Shown here piece after piece: positions 30,601-44,320 of a stretch of 64,000 nucleotides of DNA. Made by a program: the position numbers and the translations under genes. Position 1 is the first letter of the stretch. Each line of letters starts with the position of its first letter. Source of the DNA: Eopsaltria australis (taxonomy: Eukaryota > Chordata > Aves > Passeriformes > Petroicidae); NCBI GenBank assembly GCA_034509425.1, contig JAVTVJ010001663.1, positions 124,001 to 188,000 of the forward strand, written 5' to 3'. The notes under the pieces are model-generated. The model was not told the DNA's origin, searched no databases, and worked only from the letters and a program-made list of their open reading frames with translations.

Positions 30601-33600
30601 AATGGCTGTCCATCCCTCAATGCTGCTCAGGAACAGAAGAATCTAGTGGGGCTACTGAGGTGTCACAGCAGTCTGAGCCAAACAGGTCTTCTGAGCCCAT
30701 GGAGACCTGTCCTCCCTCCTGTTATTTACATCTTGGGCTGGCTTCCATGGTAAACTACTATAGATCTGTTTCTCTTCATGCCTGTGATTTTCTGTGATAT
30801 TTAAGGAGAAGAGTGGGAAAGAGTGCTCACCCACAGGGCTGGGGAAAGCCCAAACATTTTAGATATTCCTCAAGGATACAGAAAATATCTAGGGATAAAG
30901 GAAGCCTGGCAGATTTGGACTTTTGCAAGCAGTGGTGGTGGGAGACATGACAATAGAGGCTGGTGATTTAAAAATTGCCTGTCTTCCTTGTGGACAGGCA
31001 ATTGTGTGTTGGGTATAATATTCTGTCTATTTTTTTCTCCAAAGCCCTCCTGGGCCAGACGGAGCTGGATATCCTGAGTGTCTGCTGATCCATGGTGCCT
31101 GGGTGGGAGAGGCACTGCAGCACAACACTGCCACAGGAAATTCACCAGTGTCCACAGCTGCTGCTTCTCACTGCAGCCCCTTCCCCATCCTCCCTGATAT
31201 GCTGGATATGTCTGTCAACACATAACACGTTCACTCAAGCATAACACAGGAGGATGCTTGAGAGATCTGGGCAAGGAAGATAGGGGTCTTTTTACAGAAA
31301 GGAGGGGGAACAAATAGTACTCATCTCTCCAGTGCTAATTGGAGAGAGTCATTGCAAGCTTTTGTTTCTCCTCTGCACAGAGGAATAATTGTGTAGATCC
31401 TGAGCTAGAGTAAATCAGCATTGATGCTCAGCACACATAGAGAGTTGTTCTCATGCTGCCTTCTCTGTCAGAGCATCCTTCTCAGTTCAGCATGAGATCA
31501 AAATCCTTAGATCCCTGATGGCACCATTGATCCAGTTGCTCTCTCTGGCTTTGACTGTGTCAGATATACTCTGCCTTTAGTTCCCTGTTTGTCATGGGTA
31601 CCCTTTCATTTTATGAATGCTTTTCCAGTGAAAACAGCAAAACAGGTAGAGAACTCTTGGGTATGCTCAGAAAGGAAGAGTGACTCCACAGTGAGGGCCA
31701 CACCATGTTCAAATCTTTGCTCTAGGCTCCCCAGGCTTCTAAGCCATGAAAATGGTGTTAATAAAATAAGCATCTAAGCTCCCCTAGCTTTTAACCCACA
31801 AAAATTATTTCCAGTAAAAATATCAACTAGAAACACAGAAGTCCAGTTCTAGGGAATGTAGGAGAGTCTCAACACCTTCATGCAGTTTCTACTTCACCCT
31901 GCAAGTATTTAAGTGTGGTTCTGCCCTGCCTGAGTGGCACAGGCAGAGGGAGAAGGCTCCCTCAAGCAGCAGCTGGAATGAGGAATCAGGCTGTGCAGAG
32001 GTTGATGTTGTACAAGGCCGATCTCTTAAGCGGGAGGAAGCAGCTCTTGGCTTAGGGTGATCACAGAACACTACTGCCTCAGTAGGATAAGGGGACAGTA
32101 TAGGCCCTAGCCTGATCAATACTTGCTTGGAAACGTAGAACTGAAGAAGGATTAGATAGCACTGTGTTCTGTATTTACAAGCAGGGAAATAAAGGCAGGA
32201 GGGAAAAAAAAGCTGACAGAAACAGGTCAAGGTTAAAATGAAATATCTAAGCAAAGTATTTTTAAACAAAGCATAAAGATGTGGTGGAAAATGTAAGAAG
32301 GTTTTAATTCTAACAAAACAGTGCTGCACTCTAGGTTAGCTGATTCTTTGTCTAATCCCTTAGTTCAAATTCACAAAAGCACTCTGTGTCATGACAGCAG
32401 CTGGAGGCATACAAGAATAGCACAGCCATGGACCCAGGATATCCCTTTCACTGAAGGAGAAAAGTTACAATCCCCAGCCTCTCATGGGTGCTTCTGGCAC
32501 ACATTAGACCTGTAGGTTTGCAGATTTAACTCACTAAGTTGGAGGAAAATCAGTCCAACCACAAAATAGAAATGGTTAGTCTGTACCAAGGTACTGAGCT
32601 GATCTGAGCTCTAGCATGGGAAGGACAAGGACTTGTGAATGGACTGGTTTGGCTCAGAAAAGGATGAGGGCACTAAAGACCACAGGGATCTCTGGAACAC
32701 AGATTTTAGGGGGAAGATGAATGATCAGAGGTACAGCGTACAAGAGGGCACATTGTACAAGAGGTTTGATTCCCCTCAACACCTCTATCCAGGACTTTCA
32801 TGTATATAAGGACACACATTTAAGGCCCCCTTCCCATGTCTACGCAAGAGTTCTGCTCTATTTCACAATCCTTCCACCTCAGGGTACAGTGCATGGCTTC
32901 AAGTTATTCTGTCTAACTTGGTTATATCCCTTCCAGGAATGTCCTCTGCCATCCTGAGATACTTCTGCTGCTATTAAACCCCATTTTCAATGGCAGATGC
33001 AAGGGATTTTTTTTTGTCAGACACAGACTTTCTACCTTTTGTTAGCTTGGTACTTTCCATTCCTCTTACCTGAGCATCTATTTGATGATCTCACTTTACC
33101 CAGAGTAACAAAGAAACAGCTCTGCTTGCTTACTGTGTAGAGCCATTAGACCTGAACTTCTCAAACAGAAATGTCCTTTGGGCAGTTTCACAAGCTTTTA
33201 GAATCCAAGGACCTACTTTCCTTTCTGAAAGGGCTCCAAGGACAATTTATGCTCTGTCTCCATGGAGGTTTCAATTCACAAGCCAGTAACAATTCATCCA
33301 TTAGAAAGAAATCTATTAATTCAGCTAATTCCATCTGTGCATGTATTTCCCAACACCTACATCAGAAGAATGCTGAGTGAGAGTAAGTTATGAAACAAAG
33401 GGGTTTGCTGACATCTTCCTGGTCACAGTCTGAGGTAGCTCAACCAACTTCTGAGGATACCATTCTTGAAGCGAGGTTTCTTTCCTTTGCTCTGCCACCA
33501 TGAGTAGTCAAGATGCAAGAGGTGTGGAGGTGGCAATATTGGGGCAGTGCTGTGCTCCCCTTGGCAGGCCTTTTGCACTTCCAGTATCCCTCCAGGCTTT

Positions 33601-36600
33601 GTGGCTTTTTAAAATTCTAACCCTCTCCCAACCCTAATTGTAGCCTTTGGCTGAGACTCATGTAGCAATCACCACAGACTGTCCAGATGAGAAAGGCATG
33701 TGACAGCTACCATTTCCCCTCCCCTCCTTCCTGAGGCTCATTTGACACTTTCAGTACACTGGTTCAGAGAAAAAGCCTCTTGAGAACTAATATTATTTTT
33801 TCCTAACCCTGATTCACTGCAGGTACAGCAAATTATCAGTACATCGGTATCAGGGTGAGGGAAGGGATTAGGGGACGTGTCTGGGGACAGAGTGCAGGAC
33901 AAACCTGCTAGAGACAAGTGGCCATTGGATTTGAAACCACACACGTCAGACTATACTGGCCCAGCAGGTGGGGAGTGCTTGCCAGGATGTTGATGATGTG
34001 TAGATGCTGAACTGCTGGTATCTTCTGTTCACCTAAAACTGCTGGGCTTCCCTGACATATTTCTTCCCTCACTATAGATATTTGCTAAAAATAGTCATAT
34101 TAAAGCTGAAGGGGATTTTTTACAAAAGAGTTGTAATCAAACCCTCAACAATGCAAGAGATTATAGGTTTAAGAGGGTCCTTACTAAAAGACTGAATTTA
34201 GGGAGTGCTAATACTTTCCACTGGCAGCCACTCATTCAAACACAGCCTTGATCATTAGTAACTGGAAGTGGTTCCTGCCTGATGGATTTTTCATTGAGCT
34301 GCATAAATAGAGGTGAGATGAAGAGGATCCTCTACAAGATGGCCAGATGCCAACATCACTCCCCCGAGTATAATTTTCAATGGAATTGAATGGTTCAAAT
34401 GTATTATTAACATCACCTTTTTCACTTGGTCTGAGCATTTTCCTACACAGTCCTTTCCTGGTGGTGAGTAGCTTGCCTTCCCACAACCACAGCTGTAGCT
34501 TTATTGTGGGTAAGTGGAATATTTCACTCTTGTGGGCTGACAATTAGGTGGCTTTCAGTACCAGCTAGAGTCAGAGGGGTAATTAAATAAAGTACAGCCT
34601 TTTTTCCTATCCTTTGCAAAAGGAACTATCAGCCATTTCAGAGGAGAATAAAGACTTATCCCACCTCCTGCAGTCCAAAAAAAATGAACAGAATAACTTT
34701 CAAAATGTTAGAAATATATATTGATTTACCACAATTCTCATTTCCCATTTAAAGAGACAACTTGCCTTTTTTCGTATGAGCCCTGGCATTTTATTTTAGT
34801 GTTTTGGCTTTCTCTTGGGCCCCTGTTTACAGCGTTAGTGTAAGCTAGTGACCAATTTTAGCCTAGCTCTTACAAAATAGATATTTCTTTTCCTCCTACT
34901 TGGCATAACGGTACCGTTTTCTTTCCTCAGAAATGTAATCATGTCTTTAATAGGAAGCTGACATTCAGGTATTAAAAGACCTTCTAAATTCTGATCAGAC
35001 AGAAACTTGGGCTGCTCATCATTTATGGTCATTTGCAAATACCTTCTCAAAGAACAATGTTCAGACTCCTTGTGTCCTGGTCGTATTCCAGTCTGGCAAA
35101 CTTTAATTGCATCTTGGGATGGAATTTATTTTTTGTTTTTACTCTGGAGAACCTTAAAGCTCTCTCCAGACTGTTACACAGATGCCACATTTCATACCAG
35201 ATGTGAATTTCCTAAAGTAAATCCTGCTGTGTATAGAGAGGACTAATGAAAAGCCTTTGAAGTAAGCAGCGAAACCTGCTATTGACTCTGGATCATGTAT
35301 CTATGGGCTGTAAAGATATTTGCAAATTCTTTGGGGTAAGAAGACCACATAGATGCTGAACATTCCTGCAGGCCAGAAGTGTCTGTGATTCATTTGAGAT
35401 AGAAATCGGCTTGCAGTCTTCAATAGAAGATATATTTCAGAATAAATATGTATAGTAAATGTATTTTTCCATCCTTAGAAGTTTTTGGAAGGGCAAATAT
35501 TCTTCTATTCCTGCATTGATATGAATCTACTGGGGGGTGGTTCTCTCTCTTCAGTTTAAACAATGGCAAAAACTACACAGCAAAGTGCTAAATGACAACC
35601 AACCTCCCACAAGGACAAGTTTCAACTCAGATGATTTACCCCTGAAAAAAATCCTCATTTCAGTGGATGGGCATGAAAACATTGGGAAAAAAAAAAACCT
35701 TCTTTGGAAAGTTCCTGACCAGGAATTTTGTTACAGAGAGTTCTAAGCACAGACTGATACTGAGAAGGAGACTGGGAGGTATTTGGCTCCTGCCAGGCAT
35801 TGTTTCTTAGTTTGATTAAGCTCTTAATCTTGTGTTTCCTCTGTGAGTATCAAGCTCCAGAAAACTGCCATATTCAGATGCCTAAAGGGAAATAAGATTC
35901 AAATTCAAACAAACAACAATCACTGCTCCATTTTTGATCATAATCTGGGGGGAAATGTATCATGAAGCATCGTGGCTCAATACCTCCAAAAATCAAGTTT
36001 GGGAGTCAGAATTTAAGAATTTGTCAAAGCTAATCACTTAAAATAATGCTGCAATAGAAGATTGGACTCACCACAAGAAGCATTTGCAGCAGGAGATAAA
36101 AAGATTACATGCTGAATGGTCTGATGTGAATAGGAAAGATGCTATTCTTAAAGCCCTGAGCTCCCATGATGCAGTATTACAGCTTTGGACTGAAATGGTA
36201 AAGCTAAACTAGAACCGTGCACTGATAACGTCAGAGCAATCAGCCTCTGGGATGAGAGTGGAATTCCTACTTCAAAACCAGATTTTTTTGTTGAATTGCG
36301 ATTATTAGTATTTAAAACAGCAGCAATTAATCACTGAATCCAAGAGGCATTGTGCTGGACTTTATTTTGTGCTTTATAGTGAAGAGCTGCTGGCCCAAGG
36401 ACTATAAATGTGTGAACAGACAAAACAGAAATATGGACAGAGGGGATACAGAGAAGGAATGACCTGCTGAATGCTTGATATCAAATCAGCATCACAGCCA
36501 AAAATACAACATACGGTTGTAATCTTCTGCCTGCTTCAGCCATGAACCCCCAAAGCTGCCTGTCCTGAGAATTCACTTTTTACCAAAGGAATCTCATCTC

Positions 36601-37772
36601 AATGAGACTTTATCCTGGTGGGAATGGGGAAGCAAATGGCAACAGCTGTCATAAGGTGAATTCCATGGGTTAATCACCTGTTCTGAATTTGCCTCTGAAA
36701 TGAAAAGCCTTTGGAATTAAGCCTTTGGAAAGAGACATTCCTAAGGGAACAGGAAGTGACTCCAGGTCTTCCAAGGATACATGTGAGTACCTTTTCAGGT
36801 AATTAATGAAACTGCTCAGGTGCTGAGACATCTAAAGAATAGTGGGTATCACCTGCAGTGAAACTCAGGCTGGCAGGCTGCATTCAACCCTAGTTGAGCC
36901 ATGTTTGGGGAAGGTGAATCCAACAGGCAGAGAAAGAACTTTCCTGGAGAGTTTAAGGAGGTGCTGTCATACAAGGAGAGATCACAACAGCCTCTCTCTT
37001 GAGTCTGGCTTCAGCTAAACACAGCAGGAGGAAAATATCCGTTTCGGAGAGCAGCTGTTCCAGACACAGGACGACGTTAAAAAGTGGTAAATGAGCAAAA
37101 GTTTTCCACAAATGCATTTAACCTTCAAGCAACCCCTGCTGATAGGACTAGTGAGGCAAAAACTAGCAATGCTTTTATAGCAGTGCCAGTGAACTGGGTA
37201 TTGCAATGAGCTTTGCTATGGTAAAGGGAATAGAGTTAATTGGTCCTCCCAGGCCTTTGTTCTAAGAAGATACTACTGTCCTTCATAAGATACTTTTATA
37301 GAAAAAAACAACGACATTTTTAAAAAGCTCTGCATTCCACAGAAATCTTGTAAAGCCTCTTTTCTATTGCAACATCATGACATATTTTGTAAATGTGGGA
37401 ATATCTGATAACTTCTTGAAGAGGCTCTTGTGATCATTGAGTCATTTAGTCCTTATTATTTTTCAGCTGGCTATTTAACATTTTTAAGAATTTTACTTCT
37501 AAAACCTGAATCCTTTTGGCCAAAAAATCCTGCAAGTTCCCCTAAAATTCAGGAAACTGGTAGAACAAAGCTCCCCACTTGAAAAGCAAGCCAGTAAACT
37601 GCAGTCATGCTAAAGTTCGTAACAGACATATTTACAGGGATCTTTTGATGATTCATTTTGGAGACAGTTTAAAACATGCCTTTAAAGGATGTCTTCACTA
37701 CCACATACACCCGTATCTGTTGCCTCTGGGGAAAAAAATTAATTATAATACATTGTGTTGGTATTGATATAT
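30601..37772. other. Intergenic, no gene seen
   Basis: About 7 kb of unremarkable AT-moderate sequence. One perfect hairpin (30973-31003) is listed separately. No exon, repeat family or RNA gene was recognised. Confidence 0.5.
30973..31003. repeat. 11-bp perfect inverted repeat with 9-base loop
   Basis: AATTGCCTGTC at 30973-30983 pairs with GACAGGCAATT at 30993-31003 around a 9-base loop. The stem is too short for a microRNA precursor. The flanks do not extend the pairing. Confidence 0.7.
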
Positions 37773-37795
37773 TAATCACACATATGTGATGATTA
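37773..37795. repeat. AT-rich near-palindrome
   Basis: TAATCA, then the perfect 10-bp palindrome CACATATGTG, then one extra A and TGATTA. Arms of 11 bases pair with a single bulge. It includes an E-box-type CATATG and two outer homeodomain-type TAATCA sites. Confidence 0.6.
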
Positions 37796-40700
37796 TTCTT
37801 CATAATGCAGCTTAACAAGATAATGTAGCATTAAGGTAGAGGTCTGATTACATGTCATTCAGCAAGGGTTGAGCCACTATATTTAGATGCTGACTAATTT
37901 GGGAGAGCACTTATCCATCTTCCTGAGGAATTTCTGCAGCTCCTCTTCCTGTGGGATCTGAAGACTTCACACCAACTGGGCATTTCACTCCCAGGGTTTT
38001 TGCTGGAAGACTGGAACATGCTGACCTCTCCATTACACACCTGCCTCCTGGGCCTCCCCCCCTCTGCTTGCCGCAGTGTCTTGCAGGAACCAACCCTTCT
38101 CCTGGCTCTCCCAGCGGTGGCAAAGACCTGGTGTCACCTGGAACTGTGAACTGGGGTGAACTGAAGGATATGTCCCAAGAAAACTGTATCTTTGATGATT
38201 GAGATCTGGTGTCTGTGATGAAGCATCACCCAGAAGTACACTGCCATCTAAAATATGGATTTGACTTAACTGAACCTGATTTGTAGTTAAAATATGGGCA
38301 CTTTATCTTTTCATACTGTGTATGTAGGAAGGGAGGAGTAGAGAGTTCTTGAGTAGGTGTAAATGCTCCCATTCAAGTTCCCTTTAAAGGTGCCCCAGTG
38401 TATTTCCAGTACAGGGCACTGTGTTTATCTGCAAGGAAGGAAGCAGGAGACATGGGCTGCCCACATCCACAGTGCTACTGAGATACGTTTGTTGGGAGCT
38501 ACAAGAAAACATAGCTCACATCTAAGATGAGGAGCCATGGCTACAAAGTCCACAGGGACAACAGAAGTCAACTCAGCAGTGACTTTTCCAGATTGAAAAA
38601 GATCCATGTCCCAGACAGTCTCAGGGATTTATAGCCAAAGCCATTTTAGGAGCTTGTAAACTGAGCAAGCAGATAGACCCACCAGTGGCAAAAGCTGGAG
38701 GAGGCAACAGAGGGCTGACAGAGAGGCTGGCAAGGAGAAGCTGTGAGAGTGAAGCTGGACCAAGAGAGCCAGGAATCACCCATCATCCAGCCCAGAGCCA
38801 CAGCAACGTGAAAAGACAAGGCAATCAATCTTTCTAACTTACTTGGCTACATGACCAAGGAACGTAAAGCACTGCATCACAAGGCTGCTGTACTTGGAAA
38901 GGTATTTTGGGTCCACAGTGTACTGAACCAGAGCGTCCTGAGCAAGGCAAACTCCTCAGCATAGGAAGAAAGGACCACACATAAAAATTGCACATGTGAG
39001 CTAGACAATTCTTTCACTCCTTTAGTCAGACCCCAGGATCCAGGCAACAAAGCACATTTGAATGTCTCTGGCAAGAACACGATCCCACAGAGCAAAAAGA
39101 CAGCATGCTGCATGCAAGGTTAGAGATAGCTGAGCCAGAGGACACAGGAACTCAAACTCATTTCAGCACAGGGACCTGTCTATCCCTGCTTTGTAACAGG
39201 TGGACAAACAAATAACAGGATCATATTTGATTGCCCCCCTCAGAAATGTCAGGTCATCATTGCAAGGGCAGCTGGCTGAAATTAATGTGTTTTTTAAATC
39301 ACTGCATTTAGCTGTGACTAAAGCTATCAAACAAGAAAGTTTAATCTATTATTGTTATTCGTATGTTTGAGGGTTTTGTGGGGTTTTTTTTCTTTTTCTT
39401 TAAATTTTTTCTATTAAGTTTTTTCTCTGGGAAAAAATAAATTGTTTTTCTTTCCCCCTTGCTACTTGACAGTCAGACTTGCAACTAGTTAAACCCTGAA
39501 GAATAAATAAGGTATTTCTTTTTTCTAATCAAAAGAATAATGTGTGGGCATGCTTAAACATCTTGTATAGTGGAACAACCATTCACTGTTTTTTAAATAG
39601 TTACATTTTTAAAATTTGTAATCTATGCAAATATCATTAGGAAAGAGCTTAGAATCCAGAAAACGAGCATTTAAATTGGTATTATAAGCTAAGTCAAACA
39701 ACATTACATGTGCTGGACAGAAGTCACTCCTAAAAATATTTCATATTAAAACATATGGCTTGTTACTCAAAGAAAATAGAGTAATAGAAGTTATCTTCCT
39801 TTTGGTGTTCATCAGGTCTGCAGAACTAGTAGATATCAGCCTAATTTTGAAGAGGAGAGACTTTCTCTTTCCATTGTCTATTCTGCTTCTTAGCTTTGAG
39901 GGGATTAACTGCTGGACTGATGTAAACTGGGAACAAAAGCAGAGAAAATGTTATTCAGCTGCAAAAGGGATCTCAGTTGTCAAAGTGATCCACCACTTCA
40001 CTAAACTCTCACTCCTGGAAAATAGCCAGTTCAGCCTGTTCTTAAAATTTATAGCAATTAATCTCTCCTAACAACCGTTAATTTTAGACCTCAATCCTTC
40101 ACCTTTCTTATCCCCCAGAGGAAGCAGTGTGGATCCTTAAGGCTAAGAGCAGCCTTCACAGCCTGTCCCATCTGTGTCCCCCTGCTCCCCCCAGTCTGTG
40201 AAGACAGCTGGACAGCATACAGCCAGGTATAGCAGGCACCTCTTGCATGGGGAGAGGGAAGGGGAAAAAGGCAGAAGATGCTACAGGCAGATGCTGTAGG
40301 AGAGAAGGAGATGGCTGCCCAAGTGGCCCACTGTGAGTTAGATGCCTAAGCAATTCATTGGGGGAATTAGGGTTTGCTATTGGTTTCCTTGTAGACAAAG
40401 ACAGTGCCTACACTAGCCAACAAACATCTGGAAAGAGAGTTATGGCTACATCCCATCTTTCCCAGGTGTTTTGCTGACTGAGTTGCTGGGTAAATACTGC
40501 AAAAGATCAAGGTGCTTGAATACCACTGCAAGAAGCAGACAGGGACAGACTGTATTCTAAGGCATGTACATAACCATGACTTAATTTTGTTCTGGAAGCA
40601 GCTTCTGTTCTTCCCATATGGATGTTTTTTGAATGCAGCCCCAAAATAACAACCTCCAGTTGGTTGGGAGTGAGAGTACAGCAGAATGACCAAAACTGTA

Positions 40701-43700
40701 AACAGCCAAATTCTTCAGGGAAATAAGTAGCAGTTAGGAGCTCCTGATCAAAGGCTATTTCATGCCTTTATAGGCATTATTAAACTCCTAAAGGAGCAAG
40801 TTAGACTTGGAAACTCCCCATCTAAGACATTTGCTCCAGAAAGTCTTGGATGGAAGTTACATGCCACCTCACCATCAAGTCTGAGATCCTGGGGCAGCAC
40901 TGATTAGCAGTGGCTGAGGACATCATCTCAAAACCAGTTCCCATAGATTTGGAAGGTGCATGAAACTCCTGTGGTTGCTGGGCAGAGTGCCCAGGGATTA
41001 CTCCAAGGCTCACACCAGACAGTCAGCACTCTGGGACAGGGAGAGAGCCAGAAAAGCAACCCTGGCAGAAGACATAAGCAGTCAGTGCCTGGGGGCACAA
41101 TACTGAAGGGCTCTATAGGGCTGAGGAAGCCAAGTCTGGTAAGGACTCCACTGTTCTGCTTGAAGGGTGAAGCTAAATGTCCTGAGAGGAACACACAGCT
41201 TTTGCCTCATAGCAGCTGGTTTATCTGTTCCAACAGAGGCTAGAAGTGAGCTAACATATGTGTAGTGAGGGTGTTCCCATGACTATGCTCTGCAATGAGA
41301 GAGCTGACCCAGGATCACACCAGCCTTGTCCTGCTGCTGGGGTCTAGGGCAGACAGCTCATGGACAAACAGCAGACCATTCCCTTGCCCAAGTATTGGAG
41401 TCTCTTGAATATGCCTCTAATATTAAAAACTGATTTTTCTCCTGCTGCCTGGGGTGCTGCTGTCAGGGAGGGACCCCAGTCTGTTCCCAGCACAGGATTA
41501 TTATTAGCATTGGGGAAGCATTGTTCTACGACCTAGGTGGTAACTGCAGCTCAATGTTGCCCCAGCCCACGATTTCCCTGCTCTTCTCCCAGGTAGGCTG
41601 TGTGCTGAAGCACCATCTGCACAAAGCTGGCGGGCTGCACAGCGTTTTGGAGATGTCGAGGCCCATCTTCCCCCACACGCGCACACAGCTTTCTGAGCTA
41701 CACCAGTGCTGAACAGAGATGTTCCATCCACCAGCCTCTTGTTTTCATCTGTCAAAAACCAAATCTGAGTCTGAAGGCTTGCAGGAAAACTCTGGAGTCC
41801 AGATCCAGGCTTCAAATAGAAGGAAGATATTTATATACAGTCAAAGATATTTATATTAACATGTATAGATTTTCACAAGTTGAAAACATGTTAAGAAAGC
41901 CAGAATTATCAACTACATAGTAGATTTTTACTGTATCTTTAATATTTAACTCTACATCCATGTCCATGTTCAGACTGGTTAATGTGTTTTGCAGCCATAT
42001 GGAGATGCCATATTTTGGACCTGGTGTGAAAAACATGGCATCAGTAAAATGCCGTATTTCAGTACAAAGACAAGTCTTGAAAGAATAGTCTGATCTACCA
42101 GTAATGAATACAGACAGGAGCAATTGCACTAAGGTGGCTTTATCAGTAGGGAAGAGACAGAAACTGCAGAGAACTGGCTGATCCCCATGTCCCGTTTAGA
42201 ACTGGGCTCTTAGTGGCAGTTCTAAATCAGCTCTAAATTCTCCTTGAACAAGTGGAAAAGGCATTCTCCAAAACTGACTCCAACCAGTGTATCCAGTGGT
42301 TCCAGGCATTCATGATATGTCTCTTCCCACACATTTTTTGCTTAAAACACTCCTTTGGAAGAAAAGGGAAGTATATTTTTTCTGGGCTGCTGAGTGTACT
42401 GATGCACAGACCACTCACAAGCCAGACTCTGACAGTGGTGCCAGGCTGCCAGTCAATGCTTAGACTATGGAAATGGTTTATCCCAAAGGAAACCACAGCA
42501 GTCTTTCACCACTGAGCAGGTAATTACCCATGATGTGCTGAGATGCTTTGCAGTTACAGAACTGGCTTCTAGAAGTAAACTGTCTGTAAGTCCTGCATCC
42601 TCGCTCTAACAGTAAATAGACAACCTCTCAGTCTCTTTTGGCTAAGGTCTAGTGTAAACTGTGACTTACAAGATTGAATATCTTTTCCTGAGTGGATTTA
42701 CAGGCTCTGACTTTACCCTCTTCTTTTAACTCAGATAGGGATTTGCAGCTGTGTAAACGAAATGAGAATTGCATCTATATCTGTGCCAAGAAAATGTGCT
42801 AAATATACAAATAGGCTGCAATGAATATGGTTTAATCCTCAAAGCAGACACATTTTGAAGGATTTAATTTCCTTTCCCTTCTAGAAGTCAAGCTTTTGCT
42901 GTGAGCCTGTACCTACAGAAAAATACTGTTTGTGGGGATCCCTGGTTCTTCCTTAGGCTTAGGGAGTACCATGACCCAGAACACTTCCGGCAGCCTCTGT
43001 CTCAAGACCCTTTTAAAGAATCGGAAAAGCTGGGTGGGATGAGAGGAGGAAATCCCTTCAGTGGGCAACAGAGTGTGAAGGGATGTTGCCATTTTGGAAG
43101 AAGACCCCTAATCAAAAGCTTTGCAAGCCAGTATTTCTCAGATGAATCACACAGAGGGAGGCTTGGGACAAAGTGTCTCTTGCCCAGCCTGGATTAGCAC
43201 CGTGACAAGGACGCCTGTCCTTCTGCACTGTGGCATTTCACTTTCAAGAAGCCAGAGAGGCCAAGGCTCGTTCATCCATGTGCTGGTGGCCTTTCCAGAG
43301 TCACGTCGAAGCTGGGCTTGGGGCCATTCTGACAGCATTGCTGGCTTCGGTTAAATCTGCCTGTTTATGAAGGTAATGTCCCCTTAACTCCCAGTGTGCT
43401 GAGAATTTCCTGTGAGTGTGCAGACAGGCGTGTGTGTGTGTGTAGATGCAGTGCAGCAAGACTCTGAGGACAGAAGCAGGGCAGGTTATATCCCCACGTG
43501 GCAGTACCTCAATCTGCTGAGGTGGGATGAGCAGGTAGATGAGGACACTCCTGCTAAAGCAAAAGCAAGCCCCAGCCCAGCCAGGACATTGAGGGGACTT
43601 TCTGCCATGCTTGTGTTTGCACCAGGTCTGTTTCACATCATGTTTACGATTTAATGAGAGGGATCTACTTTCCCTGGCAGTAGGCTGGGGCACTCACTGG

Positions 43701-44169
43701 CTGAGGTGGGAGGACTGGGATGCAAAGCCATGGGGAAGCAGTTATTTATCATGAGCTGCCCAGACTCTGGTGTGAGCAGTGGGTCCAGCTGGAGACAGCA
43801 AATCTCTATTGCTCAAAGTGAAAAAAGGAAGCAAGAAAAGAGGTTAATGCTGCTTACCCTTGATAAAGCTTTTAGCTGCAAAATGTCACATTCTTCAAAA
43901 CCCAATCAGCCAGTCATGCCTTAGGCTTTAGCAGCTGTAACTCTAATTGGACCAAGAAAATGAGTTGCTCTGCAGCATGAAAACACAAAACACAGCAAGA
44001 AAACCCCACAAAGCATATGCTAATGGAGCTAACATGGTGAGAGGGTCTGTATAACATGTATGTGTCGACTTCATTGCCAGTGTGGCCTTTACAGGCCCCT
44101 CCAGATGACAAAGCCCACTCTGAACACTGCCTCCAAAGGGCCTGAGCTCCTAAGATGCAGCAACCACAC
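37796..44169. other. Intergenic, no gene seen
   Basis: No recognisable coding or repeat content. The region about 39290-39700 is notably AT-rich with T-runs. Confidence 0.5.
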
Positions 44170-44320
44170 CAAGTTGCCCCATAAAGAAATACAGTTTTAA
44201 TTGGCGGTATCAGTCAGCCTTGGAGCAGCGGAACAACCAGCTCACACAGATAATTAGCATTCCTGCTGCTGGAAGAGCAGGAGTTCAGCCTCATGGAGGG
44301 ATGCAAATGTTGATTGACAC
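44170..44320. promoter_or_regulatory. Candidate regulatory element (TTAATTGG, TAATTAGC, ATGCAAAT cores)
   Basis: Clustered cores occur. TTTTAATTGGCGG starts near 44194, GATAATTAGCAT lies near 44249-44260, and the octamer ATGCAAAT sits at 44301-44308, followed by TTGATTGACA. This packing of homeodomain and POU-type sites resembles vertebrate conserved enhancers, but conservation cannot be judged here. Confidence 0.25.

Noticed and set aside
31715..31775. Possible second MIR-like trace (AAAATGGTGTTAATAAAATAAGC)
   Set aside because: Only a short AT-rich string resembles the consensus. The diagnostic upstream and downstream blocks are missing.
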